Assembly (NCBI GenBank): GCA_018710945.1
Contig: DVIW01000020.1
Location: forward strand, 1-64,000
DNA length: 64,000 bases
Reading direction: 5' to 3'
Origin: Candidatus Aphodovivens avistercoris
GTDB lineage: Bacteria > Actinomycetota > Coriobacteriia > Coriobacteriales > Eggerthellaceae
Below, one piece after another: positions 19,109 to 27,520 of the stretch; the first letter of the stretch is position 1; each line of letters begins with the position of its first letter. Under the pieces are notes generated by a model. The model searched no databases. It was not told the origin of the DNA and worked only from the letters and a program-made list of their open reading frames with translations. The translations under genes and the position numbers were made by a program.

Positions 19109-19181
19109 GGGGCTCTTTCTTGTCGCAGGCGGAACTATGCGGCTCACATCATAGCAAACCCGGCCGCCCGATCAGCGCGCT

Positions 19182-20180
19182 TCACGATGAACGCGCACGT
19201 TTGAGCTGGGGAAGCTGCGCCAGCAGCACGGCGACGAACACCAACGCGCAGCCGACGAGCTCCGTGCCGCCCAGCTGCTCGCCCAGAAGCGCCCAGCCTC
19301 CCAGCGCCGCGAACACCGACTCCAGGCTCATCAGGATGGCGGCCGGTGCCTCGTCGACGGTGCGCTGGCCGATGTTCTGCAGCGTGTAGCCCAGCCCCGT
19401 GGAGAAGATGCCCACGTACAGGATGGGAAGCAGGGCCGGCAGCAGGTCGGCCGGCGCGGCGCCCTCGTGAACCACCGCCACCACCGCCGACAGCGCGGCG
19501 CTGGTGCCGAACTGCACGCACGACAGCCACAGCGCGTCTTCCAAAGCGAAGCGACCCACCGCCACGATGTGCAGCGCGTAGAACACCGCGCCCAGCAGCA
19601 TGACGACATCACCCAAATACACGCCGCCGAAGCCCTGACCAGGCGGAACGCACAGCAGATACATGCCCGCCAGACACACGAACACCGCCACGACAACGGC
19701 GGGATGGATGCGCTTGCCCATGAAGCGAGCCAGCAGCGCCACGATAACCACGTAGGTGGCGGTGAGGAAGCCGGCGCGGCCCGACGCGGCGGCGTCGGGC
19801 GGATAGGCGGTGATGCCGAACTGCTGGCAGTTGTCGGCGGCGAACAGCACCAGGCCGCACAGGATGCCGCCGATGATGACACGGCGATGCGCGGCGAAGA
19901 AGCTGCGAGGGGCGGAGTCGGCAGGCTGGGAGTCGGAAGCGGGCGCGGCGGTTGCGGCGGCGCTGCGGTGCGCAGCGCGGCGACGCTTTGCAACGTGGCG
20001 CCCGGCGATGAGCGCGGCCATGAACAGGCAGGCCACCGTGCTCTTCCCCGCGATGAAACTGAACGAGCCCACCACTTCGGAGGCGGCCGACTGCGCCGCG
20101 AACGCCATCCCCCACACGAAAGCGGCGCCCAGCAGCATCAGCGCGCCCATCGCCTTCGGCCCTTTCGAAAACCCGCCCAT
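19182..20180 (-). CDS. EamA/DMT family transporter
   Basis: A 332-residue inner-membrane protein with about ten hydrophobic helices in two EamA repeats, the drug/metabolite transporter superfamily layout. The first helix begins at MGALMLLGAAFVWGMAFAA, and a hydrophilic basic loop follows the second or third helix. The start at 20180 is preferred because AAGGAGG lies nine to eleven bases upstream; an in-frame ATG at 20216 has none. Typical substrates are amino acids, nucleosides or drugs; none can be assigned. It is upstream of lysC on the same strand with a 73-base gap. Confidence 0.82.
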   Translation of the reverse strand: MGGFSKGPKAMGALMLLGAAFVWGMAFAAQSAASEVVGSFSFIAGKSTVACLFMAALIAGRHVAKRRRAAHRSAAATAAPASDSQPADSAPRSFFAAHRRVIIGGILCGLVLFAADNCQQFGITAYPPDAAASGRAGFLTATYVVIVALLARFMGKRIHPAVVVAVFVCLAGMYLLCVPPGQGFGGVYLGDVVMLLGAVFYALHIVAVGRFALEDALWLSCVQFGTSAALSAVVAVVHEGAAPADLLPALLPILYVGIFSTGLGYTLQNIGQRTVDEAPAAILMSLESVFAALGGWALLGEQLGGTELVGCALVFVAVLLAQLPQLKRARSS

Positions 20181-20408
20181 GCCGCCGCGCACCTCCTTCG
20201 CCTTCATCTTGTCCAACCGGAAAAAGCGCGCCGGAGCGCGCTTGCAGCGGTGACCGATTATAGCCCAGAACGCCCTCGCGCCGTGAGGGCGCCGCAGCGG
20301 CGTTCCCCCTGCGCCCGCATTCGGCCGTTACGCCCGCCGAAGTCGCGACGCTGGCGGAGCCGCGGCGGCATTCTGCGCATTTTCTCAAGATCCGCCAGAT
20401 CAAGCCCG

Positions 20409-20432
20409 TATACTTGACGCGTCCCGTACAAT
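20409..20432 (+). promoter_or_regulatory. candidate -10 elements upstream of the PurF-like gene
   Basis: TATACT (20409-20414) and TACAAT (20427-20432) are the two -10-like boxes in the 308-base gap between the divergent EamA and PurF-like genes. No convincing -35 matches either at 16-18 bases. The rest of the gap (20181-20488) shows nothing else. Confidence 0.3.
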
Positions 20433-20488
20433 TGCTTCTTTCTTGCGCGCGGAAGGGCCGCGCGCGGTATCGGCAGGGGGTTCGAAAA

Positions 20489-21913
20489 ATGGGTGCTTTC
20501 TTCGCTGTCGCGTCGCATCGCGATGTGACGCTGGACGTGTTCTTCGGCGTGGACTACCACTCGCATCTGGGCACGAAGCGCGCCGGCATGGTGCTGCTTG
20601 ACGAGAGGGACGGCTTCCAGCGCGAGATCCACTCCATCGAGAACACCCCCTTCCGCACGAAGTTCGAAAGCGACCTGGACACCTTCCACGGCACCTGCGG
20701 CGTGGGCTGCATCAGCGACACCGACCCGCAGCCACTGCTGATCCGCTCGCATCTGGGCACGTTCGCCCTGACCACGGTCAGCGCCATCAACAACGCCGAA
20801 GAGCTGGTGGAAAGCTGCTTCGCCAGCGGCGAGCACCAGTTCATGGCCATGAGCTCCGGCAAGGTGAACGACACCGAGCTCATTGGCGCGCTCATCACGC
20901 AGAAGAACGACCTGGTGGAGGGCATCCGCTACGCGCAGAGCATGGTGGACGGCTCGCTGACGCTGCTCATCATGACCGCCGACGGCCAGCTGATCGTCGC
21001 GCGTGACGCCATGGGCCGCCTGCCCGTGCTGGTGGGCAAGAACGACAGCGGGCACTGCGTGGCGTTCGAGTCGTTCGCCTACCAGAAGCTGGGCTATGCC
21101 GACGCCTACGAGCTGGGCCCGGCCGAGATCGTGAGCATCGATGCCGACGGCTTCCGCACCATCGCCCCTACCGGCGACCAGGAGCGCGTCTGCGCGTTCA
21201 TGTGGGTGTACTACGGCTACCCGAACTCCTGCTACGAGGGAATGAACGTTGAAGTCATGCGCTACCGCAACGGCGCCGTCATGGCGCGCGACGAGCGCGC
21301 GGCCGGCACGTTGCCCGAAGTGGACTACGTCGCCGGCGTCCCCGACTCGGGCACGCCGCATGCCATCGGCTACGCCACCGAAAGCGGCGTGCAGTTCGCC
21401 CGCCCGTTCATCAAGTACACGCCCACCTGGGCGCGCTCGTTCATGCCGAGCAACCAGGAAGTGCGCAACCACGTGGCGAAGATGAAGCAGATCCACATCC
21501 CCGAGCTCATCAAGGACAAGAAGCTGCTGTTCGTGGACGATTCCATCGTGCGCGGCACCCAGCTGCGCGAGACGGTGGACTTCCTGTACAAGGCCGGCGC
21601 GAAGGAAGTGCACATGCGCTCGGCCTGCCCGCCCATCATGTTCAGCTGCAAGTACCTGAGCTTCTCGCGCGGTAAGTCGGACATGGACCTCATCGCACGC
21701 CGCGTGGTGCAGGAGCTCGAGGGCGACGAGGGTCAGCAGCACCTTGACGAGTACGCCGACAGCTCCACCGAGCGCGGCAAATGCCTGCTCAAGAGCATCT
21801 GCGAGCAGATGGGCTTCGACTCGCTAGGGTATCAGTCGCTCCAGGGCATGATCGAGGCCATCGGCATCCCCGCCGAGAAGATCTGCACCTACTGCTGGAC
21901 GGGGAGGGAATAG
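20489..21913 (+). CDS. amidophosphoribosyltransferase-like protein lacking the N-terminal catalytic cysteine
   Basis: A 474-residue PurF homologue: an N-terminal class-II glutamine amidotransferase fold, then a phosphoribosyltransferase domain with the PRPP loop LLFVDDSIVRGTQ near residues 346-358. True PurF needs Cys at position 1 of the mature protein, but this sequence begins MGAFFAVASHRD with no cysteine there, so glutamine hydrolysis by the usual mechanism is not expected. Cysteines in VCAFMW, SACPPI and the terminal CTYC resemble the [4Fe-4S] ligands of Bacillus PurF. The start at 20489 follows GCAGGGGG about nine bases upstream. It may use free ammonia or have another PRPP-linked role. 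A strong terminator follows, so the gene is monocistronic. Confidence 0.82.
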   Translation: MGAFFAVASHRDVTLDVFFGVDYHSHLGTKRAGMVLLDERDGFQREIHSIENTPFRTKFESDLDTFHGTCGVGCISDTDPQPLLIRSHLGTFALTTVSAINNAEELVESCFASGEHQFMAMSSGKVNDTELIGALITQKNDLVEGIRYAQSMVDGSLTLLIMTADGQLIVARDAMGRLPVLVGKNDSGHCVAFESFAYQKLGYADAYELGPAEIVSIDADGFRTIAPTGDQERVCAFMWVYYGYPNSCYEGMNVEVMRYRNGAVMARDERAAGTLPEVDYVAGVPDSGTPHAIGYATESGVQFARPFIKYTPTWARSFMPSNQEVRNHVAKMKQIHIPELIKDKKLLFVDDSIVRGTQLRETVDFLYKAGAKEVHMRSACPPIMFSCKYLSFSRGKSDMDLIARRVVQELEGDEGQQHLDEYADSSTERGKCLLKSICEQMGFDSLGYQSLQGMIEAIGIPAEKICTYCWTGRE

Positions 21914-21970
21914 GGGCCGCCTGAAGCGATCCTCGCCGGCATCGCTTCAGTTCGGGCGCCCGGATTTCGA

Positions 21971-22007
21971 ACGCCCGGACGGTCGGATGATCGTCCGGGC
22001 GTTTTTT
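21971..22007 (+). terminator. intrinsic terminator of the PurF-like gene
   Basis: ACGCCCGGACG (21971-21981) pairs with CGTCCGGGCGT (21992-22002) and is followed by a run of T, a textbook rho-independent terminator 58 bases past the stop. Confidence 0.92.
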
Positions 22008-22020
22008 GATGCGCGGCAAG

Positions 22021-22224
22021 ATCGTGCATATCGGCGCAGATTCGCCAGTCGCGCGCAAAATGTTCCCGGTATGCACGATCGAAAAAGTGCCGATATGCAC
22101 GACGATCCCGCGAGCAGGCAAAATAGAGAGCACCAATCTGGCTCGCAGCTTAATAGAGCCGGGAAAACCGTGCATGCCGGCTGAAATTCGCACCGGGCTG
22201 GCGAAAACCCGCCGGCATGCACGG
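22021..22224. repeat. palindromic repeat family built on CGTGCATRYCGGC
   Basis: Five copies of a 12-15-bp motif occur in both orientations: 22021-22035 (plus), 22065-22079 (minus), 22089-22101 (minus), 22168-22181 (plus) and 22211-22224 (minus). Two pairs enclose similar cores of the form ATTCGC-x7-GCGNAAAA, giving hairpin units of about 57 bases at 22021-22079 and 22168-22224. The last pair is a perfect 14-bp inverted repeat. The layout resembles REP-like elements or a multi-site protein-binding array. No transposase lies nearby. Confidence 0.65.
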
Positions 22225-22674
22225 CGAGTCGCTCTCGTTGCCGAATCTGACCGCGGTCCTCCGCGCATTTGCTTTCTCTTTGATCGGACGAGTCGTCCGA
22301 TCAAAGATCTTTTCTCTTCCGGACGGAAAGCCGAGACCCCCGTCGCCTTCGCTGAACCCGCAGCAACTGCCCCTAGCTTGCCGATGCCCCACCAAAGCAG
22401 CCCTCGTCGATGAGGTCCGATCAGCGACGACGGTCGCCGCGTTTTGCGCAGAGCGCCCGATGGGCTCTACGGCTTCCTGCGCCTTTTCCACCGCATCATC
22501 CAGCCCGAACCCATCATCAAGCGCCTCGGGGATATCGCTCACCCCCGACACCGGCAACGCGCGCAAGTATTGACGAAGTCGCTCGGCGCCTTGAATGACT
22601 GCAGCATCACCGGCGCCGACGGAGCACGGGGCAACGTTCAGCATCTCTCCCGTTTCGGAGACATCATCCGACAT
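22150..22674 (-). CDS. hypothetical protein, doubtful
   Basis: An open frame of 174 codons with GGAG eight bases before the ATG. The first hundred residues look protein-like and acidic (for example LRQYLRALPVSGVSDIPEAL, then a helical DDAVEKAQEAVEPIG), but I recognise no family. The C-terminal third reads through the perfect palindrome at 22277-22307 and the last palindromic repeat unit, which is unlikely for a real gene unless the elements inserted into it. It could be a remnant, a small orphan or noncoding. The rest of the 1-kb gap (22321-22812) has no other candidate. Confidence 0.3.
   Translation of the reverse strand: MSDDVSETGEMLNVAPCSVGAGDAAVIQGAERLRQYLRALPVSGVSDIPEALDDGFGLDDAVEKAQEAVEPIGRSAQNAATVVADRTSSTRAALVGHRQARGSCCGFSEGDGGLGFPSGREKIFDRTTRPIKEKANARRTAVRFGNESDSPCMPAGFRQPGANFSRHARFSRLY
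22277..22320 (+). terminator. perfect 15-bp palindrome followed by a T-rich tract
   Basis: The arms 22277-22291 and 22293-22307 are exact reverse complements around one base, followed on the plus strand by TCTTTTCTCTTCC. This has the form of an intrinsic terminator, yet no plus-strand gene ends just before it. It may end a transcript that begins in the repeat region. Confidence 0.55.
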
Positions 22675-22812
22675 AGGCGGCTCCAGCTTCACCGATGTCC
22701 CGCAATCCGAACGCAACGCCGCCGGCGAACCCGCTTTCGCCGTCGTGTTCAACGCATTCGAGGACTCGAGCGGAAGGCCCTGTTGCGCACCGGCGAAAAA
22801 CCAATTCGCTTG

Positions 22813-22841
22813 TTCACACGCCGCCCCCAAACCCGTACAAT
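22813..22841 (+). promoter_or_regulatory. promoter of the NCS2 permease gene
   Basis: TTCACA (22813-22818) and TACAAT (22836-22841) are separated by exactly 17 bases, giving a leader of about 65 bases before the ATG at 22911. Confidence 0.6.
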
Positions 22842-22910
22842 CAGGTGTCGCGCCTTTGCACGCTCGCATCGCGAACCACAGCGGCCCACTAACGAAACGG
22901 GGACACGACC

Positions 22911-24434
22911 ATGGCAGTCACCACCAACGAAAGCCGGAACCAATCGGCAACCTCCCTCGAAGCCGAACTCGCCGACTTCCACGGCAAGGTATCGCTTGCC
23001 AAGGCGCTGCCCTACGGCATCCAGCACGTGCTGGCGATGTTCGTCGCCAACCTCGCCCCCATCGCCATCATCTGCGCAGCAGCGGGGTTCGACGAGGCGA
23101 TGACCGCAAGCCTTATCCAAAACGCGATGATCGTGGCAGGCATCGGAACCTTTGTGCAGCTGTTCGCCGTGTGGCGCATCGGCTCCAAGCTGCCCATCGT
23201 CATGGGCGTGAGCTTCACGTTCGTCACCGTGCTGTCGGGCGTCGCGGCCACCTACGGCTACGGCACTGTCATGGGCTCGGTCATCGCGGGCGGCGTCATC
23301 CTCATGGTGCTCGGCCTGTTGGCGAAGTACTGGCGGCGCTTCATCGGCCCCATCGTGTCGGCCGTCGTCGTGACCTCCATCGGCTTCTCGCTGTTGCGTA
23401 CCGGCGCCGAGACGTTCGCCGGCGGCTCGGGCGCGCCCGACTTCGCCTCGCCGGAGAACCTCTTCCTCGGCACGCTGTCGCTGGTGGCGTGCCTTTTGTT
23501 CCAGGGCCTCGCAAAGGGCAGCATCAAGCAGCTGTCGGTGCTGTTCGGCCTGATCGTGGGCTATGTGGTGGCGCTGTTCATGGGCAAGGTCGACCTATCG
23601 GTGTTCCAAGGCCTGCAGGTCGCGTCTCTGCCGCAGATCATGCCGTTCACGCCCGAGTTCAACGTCGGCGCCATCATCTCGGTGACGCTGCTGTTCCTCG
23701 TGAGCGCCGCCGAGAACATCGGCGACACCGACGCCATCGCCCAGATCGGCTTCCGCCGCAACGCCACCGAGCGCGAGATCGCCGGCTCGGTCTCCGCCGA
23801 CGGCTTCACGAGCGCCATCGCCGGCATCTTCGGCTGTACCCCGCTGACCACGTTCGCGCAGAACATCGGCCTCATCGGCATGACGCACGTCATCAACCGC
23901 AAGGCCATCGCGTGCGGCGCGGGCATCCTCGTGATCGCCGGCTTCGTACCCGCCGTCAGCGCCGTGTTCAGCTCGGTGCCCGACGCGGTGCTCGGCGGCT
24001 GCACCATCATGATGTTCGGTACCATCGTGACGAGCGGCTTCCAGATGGTGGCGAAGGCGGGCTTCACGCAGCGCAACATCACCATCGCGGCCACGTCGCT
24101 GGCCATCGGCATCGGCTTCACCCAGGTGGGCGGCATCTTCACGGCGTTCCCCGAGATCGTGCAGAACATTTTCGTGGACAACTCCATCGCGCTCACGTTC
24201 GTGGTCGCACTCGTGATGAACCTGGTGCTGCCGCACGGCGACGACGAAAAAGACCCTTCCGGAGAAGACTCGCCGGAGAGCGAAAGCACGACGCCCGAAG
24301 ATGAATCCGCCAAAGAGAAGCCCGCTCATCCGGATGCTGCAGCAAGCTCCCAGACCGACAGCGCGCTCGTAAACGCGAACGGCCTTGATGCCGAGCCCAT
24401 TCCGACCGACGCAGCAAGGAAGGTTGGCGCTTAG
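22911..24434 (+). CDS. NCS2/NAT family xanthine-uracil permease
   Basis: A 507-residue inner-membrane nucleobase:cation symporter. Family hallmarks are SAAENIGD near residue 268, containing the substrate-binding acidic residue, and the NAT signature QNIGLIGMT near residue 320. About 12-14 hydrophobic helices fill residues 30-440. The last 75 residues form an acidic, alanine- and serine-rich cytoplasmic tail that is longer than usual. Substrate choice between xanthine, urate and uracil cannot be settled from sequence alone. The 3' end overlaps the convergent TetR gene by four bases, so the regulator is a plausible partner. Confidence 0.88.
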   Translation: MAVTTNESRNQSATSLEAELADFHGKVSLAKALPYGIQHVLAMFVANLAPIAIICAAAGFDEAMTASLIQNAMIVAGIGTFVQLFAVWRIGSKLPIVMGVSFTFVTVLSGVAATYGYGTVMGSVIAGGVILMVLGLLAKYWRRFIGPIVSAVVVTSIGFSLLRTGAETFAGGSGAPDFASPENLFLGTLSLVACLLFQGLAKGSIKQLSVLFGLIVGYVVALFMGKVDLSVFQGLQVASLPQIMPFTPEFNVGAIISVTLLFLVSAAENIGDTDAIAQIGFRRNATEREIAGSVSADGFTSAIAGIFGCTPLTTFAQNIGLIGMTHVINRKAIACGAGILVIAGFVPAVSAVFSSVPDAVLGGCTIMMFGTIVTSGFQMVAKAGFTQRNITIAATSLAIGIGFTQVGGIFTAFPEIVQNIFVDNSIALTFVVALVMNLVLPHGDDEKDPSGEDSPESESTTPEDESAKEKPAHPDAAASSQTDSALVNANGLDAEPIPTDAARKVGA

Positions 24435-25126
24435 CCCGCTGCCCGGTCCGCCTCGGGCGGGCGGAGCGGCTTCATGTCGAGCCTGAGCGTCTGCTCCACC
24501 ACTTTCATGAGCGCCTCGTCGCTGATGTCAGGCTTCACCTTCAGCAGCCCCACCATGCCGAATATCACCACGCAGAACATCTCGTAGACCAGCTCGATCT
24601 CGATCTTGTGATGCTCCGCGTATTCCGTGACGATATGGGCGTTGATGCAGTCCACCGTCTCGCGCACGGCACGCACGTCGAACTCGTCGCGCACGCCGAG
24701 CTCCTCCAGCACGGCGATCATTGGCCGCGGCTTGCCCGTAGCGTCGTAGAGCGCGCGGCGGAAGGTGGCGATGCACTTTTTCAGCGACCCCCGTGTGTCG
24801 CCGAACTTCCTCATCTCGTTCCACACGATGGCGGACTCTACCAAGTCTTCCACGTAGTCGTCGAGAACCGCCTCGGTGACGGCTTGCTTGTTACGGAAAT
24901 AGTAGTACACCAGCTCGCGGGTGATGCCTGCCTCGCGCGCGATGTCCTTCACCGTGGTGCAGGCGACGCCCTGCTGCTCGTAGAGCTTGCGCGCCGCCTG
25001 CATGATCTCGCCTTTTTGGCCGCCGAGGCGCTTGCTTTCGGAAAGCGCCCGAGGACGGCCCGAATGCGCCGCAAGCAGACCGTATCCGCCCGCTTTCATC
25101 TCACCCCACGGCAGTCCGTAGTCCAT
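24431..25126 (-). CDS. TetR/AcrR family transcriptional regulator
   Basis: A 231-residue TetR-type regulator with about 40 extra N-terminal residues before the helix-turn-helix (TVKDIAREAGITRELVYYYFRNK, about residues 60-82). The C-terminal helical domain ends in a proline-rich tail. The ATG at 25126 has GAGG nine bases upstream. Its stop overlaps the stop of the NCS2 permease gene tail to tail by four bases. It could regulate the permease or the DUF5692 gene upstream of it; the sequence does not decide. Confidence 0.83.
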   Translation of the reverse strand: MDYGLPWGEMKAGGYGLLAAHSGRPRALSESKRLGGQKGEIMQAARKLYEQQGVACTTVKDIAREAGITRELVYYYFRNKQAVTEAVLDDYVEDLVESAIVWNEMRKFGDTRGSLKKCIATFRRALYDATGKPRPMIAVLEELGVRDEFDVRAVRETVDCINAHIVTEYAEHHKIEIELVYEMFCVVIFGMVGLLKVKPDISDEALMKVVEQTLRLDMKPLRPPEADRAAG

Positions 25127-25153
25127 CGCCGCGCACCTCGCCGTCGCCTATGC

Positions 25154-25200
25154 GGGCCGTGCGCATTCGCACGGCCCCTCACCTTGCTAGCGACAGTATA
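25154..25200 (-). promoter_or_regulatory. palindrome and -10 element ahead of the TetR gene
   Basis: GGGCCGTGCG (25154-25163) and CGCACGGCCC (25168-25177) form a perfect 10-bp inverted repeat around CATT. On the minus strand a TATACT -10 (25195-25200) lies just upstream, so the palindrome falls at or just after transcription start. This suits a TetR autoregulatory operator. It could also act as the terminator of the DUF5692 gene. Confidence 0.45.
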
Positions 25201-25231
25201 GCGAGCGGCGCCGGGAAGCATGGGCGGCGGG

Positions 25232-26194
25232 CTACTCGTTTTCCCGCTTCACGCTGAGGTACGCCTTGGTATCGGAGTAGATCTCGTCCTTGAGCGGGTT
25301 GAGCTTGCGCGTGCGGATGCGATGCGCCTGCCATATCGCCACCGCGACGTTCGATGCCAGGGCAAGCAGGCTCACGACGAAGAACGCCGTGGGATTATGC
25401 GTGGTGGGAATGGGCGCCAGCACATCGGCGAACTGCGGCACCGTCATGATGAACATGATCCACAAGGCAAGCGTCTGCGCACGATGCTGCAGCCATGCGC
25501 CGCGTTTGATGAAAAACGTGGGGATGGTGCACGCCAGAAGCAGAGCAAGGCCGCAATAGGCGGAATGGTCGGAGATGCAGTTGTAGGTGTAGGCGAAGTT
25601 CCACAGGTCGTAGGCGATGATCCACGCCCAGATCATGTCGGGCCAGATCATGTCGCGCGAAGGATCTTTCGAGATGATGATGCCGAACCACCCGCAGATG
25701 GTGAGGATGTTCAGGACACCGGCTATGCCGTTCATGATGTTCCACGGCCCCGAGATGGTCCACAAGTTCTCGACGAAGCCGCCCGTCCACAGCCCGAAGC
25801 CGAACACCTGGAAATCGCGCACCACCGCCTCGGCGATGTTGACTGCCAGGATGAGCGGCGGAAAGCACAGCGCCCAGCGCTTCTCGTGCAGATGATGGAC
25901 GCGCCCGTCTTTTCCGCGCCACTTCACGAACCGCAGCGCCATGAAGCCCAAGCAGCCCGCCAGCGCGGAATAGGTTTTCACCCAGTTGAACCAAGTCCCC
26001 GTGCCGTACTCGTTGCCCGGCGCGGCGGTGGTCGGCCACACGAAGATCGTTAGAACGAGGGGAGCTGCCGCGAACAGCACGAGCCCCGTCCAGGGTTTCA
26101 TGCGGCCCAGCTCGTTAAACGCCATCAGCGCGAACAGCACGAACAGCCAGATGGCGAGATACATCGGATCGGATGCTTGATACAGGATGCCCAT
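25232..26194 (-). CDS. DUF5692 family integral membrane protein
   Basis: A 320-residue protein with roughly nine to ten hydrophobic helices and short loops, of the uncharacterised DUF5692 family. It contains the segment NIAEAVVRDF, also found almost unchanged in the divergent neighbour at 26.5 kb, and several tryptophan-rich loops (FVWPTT, TWFNWVK). No cofactor or transport motif is recognisable. A strong AAGGGAGG lies five bases before the ATG at 26194. The C-terminus is charged and cytoplasmic-looking. Confidence 0.75.
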   Translation of the reverse strand: MGILYQASDPMYLAIWLFVLFALMAFNELGRMKPWTGLVLFAAAPLVLTIFVWPTTAAPGNEYGTGTWFNWVKTYSALAGCLGFMALRFVKWRGKDGRVHHLHEKRWALCFPPLILAVNIAEAVVRDFQVFGFGLWTGGFVENLWTISGPWNIMNGIAGVLNILTICGWFGIIISKDPSRDMIWPDMIWAWIIAYDLWNFAYTYNCISDHSAYCGLALLLACTIPTFFIKRGAWLQHRAQTLALWIMFIMTVPQFADVLAPIPTTHNPTAFFVVSLLALASNVAVAIWQAHRIRTRKLNPLKDEIYSDTKAYLSVKRENE

Positions 26195-26333
26195 GGCGAC
26201 CTCCCTTGTCGTCTGCCATCGGCGGCGGTTCGGGCCTTCCCCTTCGCCTTCCCCGCCCCGCGCTCCTTCCCGCCTCCTCTCCCAAAGGGAGGAGGCTTTG
26301 TCCGTTGCCGAACCAGCGCGCCCTTTCCCCCGG

Positions 26334-26414
26334 AGTATACGGACGCTTGACGTGGAAGTCTTTACAGAAGATCCCTTTGTGTGAAAGAACCGGGAGCGCG
26401 CCTCCTGCTACACT
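26334..26414. promoter_or_regulatory. divergent promoter region of the two DUF5692 genes
   Basis: The 279-base gap holds a minus-strand TATACT (26334-26339) for the left gene and a plus-strand extended -10, TGCTACACT (26406-26414), for the right gene. Between them is a partly palindromic TCTTTACA...TGTGTGAAAGA (about 26363-26393). Neither promoter has a clear -35, which suggests activator or shared-operator control. Confidence 0.4.
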
Positions 26415-26473
26415 GATGGCGCCTTCCCCTTCGGCATCGCCGCCTTCGCGCAAGACGGAAAAGGAGGGTCGCC

Positions 26474-27400
26474 ATGAGCGTTCCTTTGTGGGTCACCCCT
26501 CTCTCGATGATCGCCTACACCGTGCTGCTGATGCTGCTCACCGAGTTCATGCGCACGCACTACCGCGCTTCGATGTGGGTGTGGGTGGTGTCGCTTATCA
26601 CCGTGCCTTTGTGGATCATCAACATTCCCGGCGACGACTGGTTCCGCTGGGCGAAGAACCTCTCGGTCATCCTGCCGCTCATCTTCGCAGGCGTGGGCCG
26701 CATCGCCGCCGTGGAGAACAAAGACACGCCGTTTTGGCGCACCATGCGCAAGCGCTGGGTGCGCTGGGTGCTCTACGGCATCGTGTTCTGCAACATCGCC
26801 GAAGCCACGCTACGCGATTTCGAGATGGGCAACGTCATGAACGCGTTGGCAGGGCTCGTCCTGTGCATCACCATGCCGTTCGGCGACAAGTATTGGAAGT
26901 ACGACACCTCCAGCCACGGCGAGATCCTCTCCTACACCGTGCCGATGTGGAACCTGCTGTACACGTCGTGGAACGCCTGCTTCGTGTACGCGGAAGGCCA
27001 TGCATTCTTCGCCAGCACCTGCTGCATCCTCGCCGCGGCGGAGCTGTACCCCATCGTCAAGCGGCGGCCCGAGCTCTACATCACCGGCCGCATCTACACG
27101 CTGGGCGCGCACCTGCTGCTGCGGAGCTGCTTCCCGGCCCTGTTCCCCACCATCATGAACAGCGAGGCATGGTTCAACCCCGACGTGATGTTCTGGTGGG
27201 GCCTGGTAAACGGGTTGGCGGGCCTGCCGTTCGTGTTCTGGTACTGCTATCAGCTGCACACCGGCAAAGCCGACGTGTCGTTCCGACGCGGCATCGCGCG
27301 GCAGAAATACCTGGAAGGCCGCGCTAAGGGCACCATCGACGAGTACGGAGACCCCGTGGTGCACGGCGAGGCGCACGGCAAGGCAGACGCCGCCTGCTAG
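26474..27400 (+). CDS. DUF5692 family integral membrane protein (paralogue)
   Basis: A 308-residue, mostly hydrophobic protein homologous to the divergent gene to its left. It shares NIAEATLRDF and a similar helix order, although overall identity looks modest. It has aromatic-rich loops (YWKYDTSSHG, TSWNACF) and a hydrophilic C-terminal tail with several histidines. AAAAGGAGGG lies five bases before the ATG, almost the same leader as its paralogue, as expected after an inverted duplication. Function is unknown. Confidence 0.75.
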   Translation: MSVPLWVTPLSMIAYTVLLMLLTEFMRTHYRASMWVWVVSLITVPLWIINIPGDDWFRWAKNLSVILPLIFAGVGRIAAVENKDTPFWRTMRKRWVRWVLYGIVFCNIAEATLRDFEMGNVMNALAGLVLCITMPFGDKYWKYDTSSHGEILSYTVPMWNLLYTSWNACFVYAEGHAFFASTCCILAAAELYPIVKRRPELYITGRIYTLGAHLLLRSCFPALFPTIMNSEAWFNPDVMFWWGLVNGLAGLPFVFWYCYQLHTGKADVSFRRGIARQKYLEGRAKGTIDEYGDPVVHGEAHGKADAAC

Positions 27401-27520
27401 GCCGGCGCCGCCTGCCGGCGGGCCCTTCCTTCCCGCCACCTCCTCTTGCGGCGGCCGTCGCCCCCTTCCTGCGACGGCCGCCTTTTCGGCATCCCGCGCC
27501 CCACCCCGCACCCGCCCCAT

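Noticed and set aside
22595-24304. A long plus-strand frame overlapping the NCS2 permease in another frame
   Set aside because: The permease frame has the family signatures and a promoter. The other is arginine- and histidine-rich shadow sequence.
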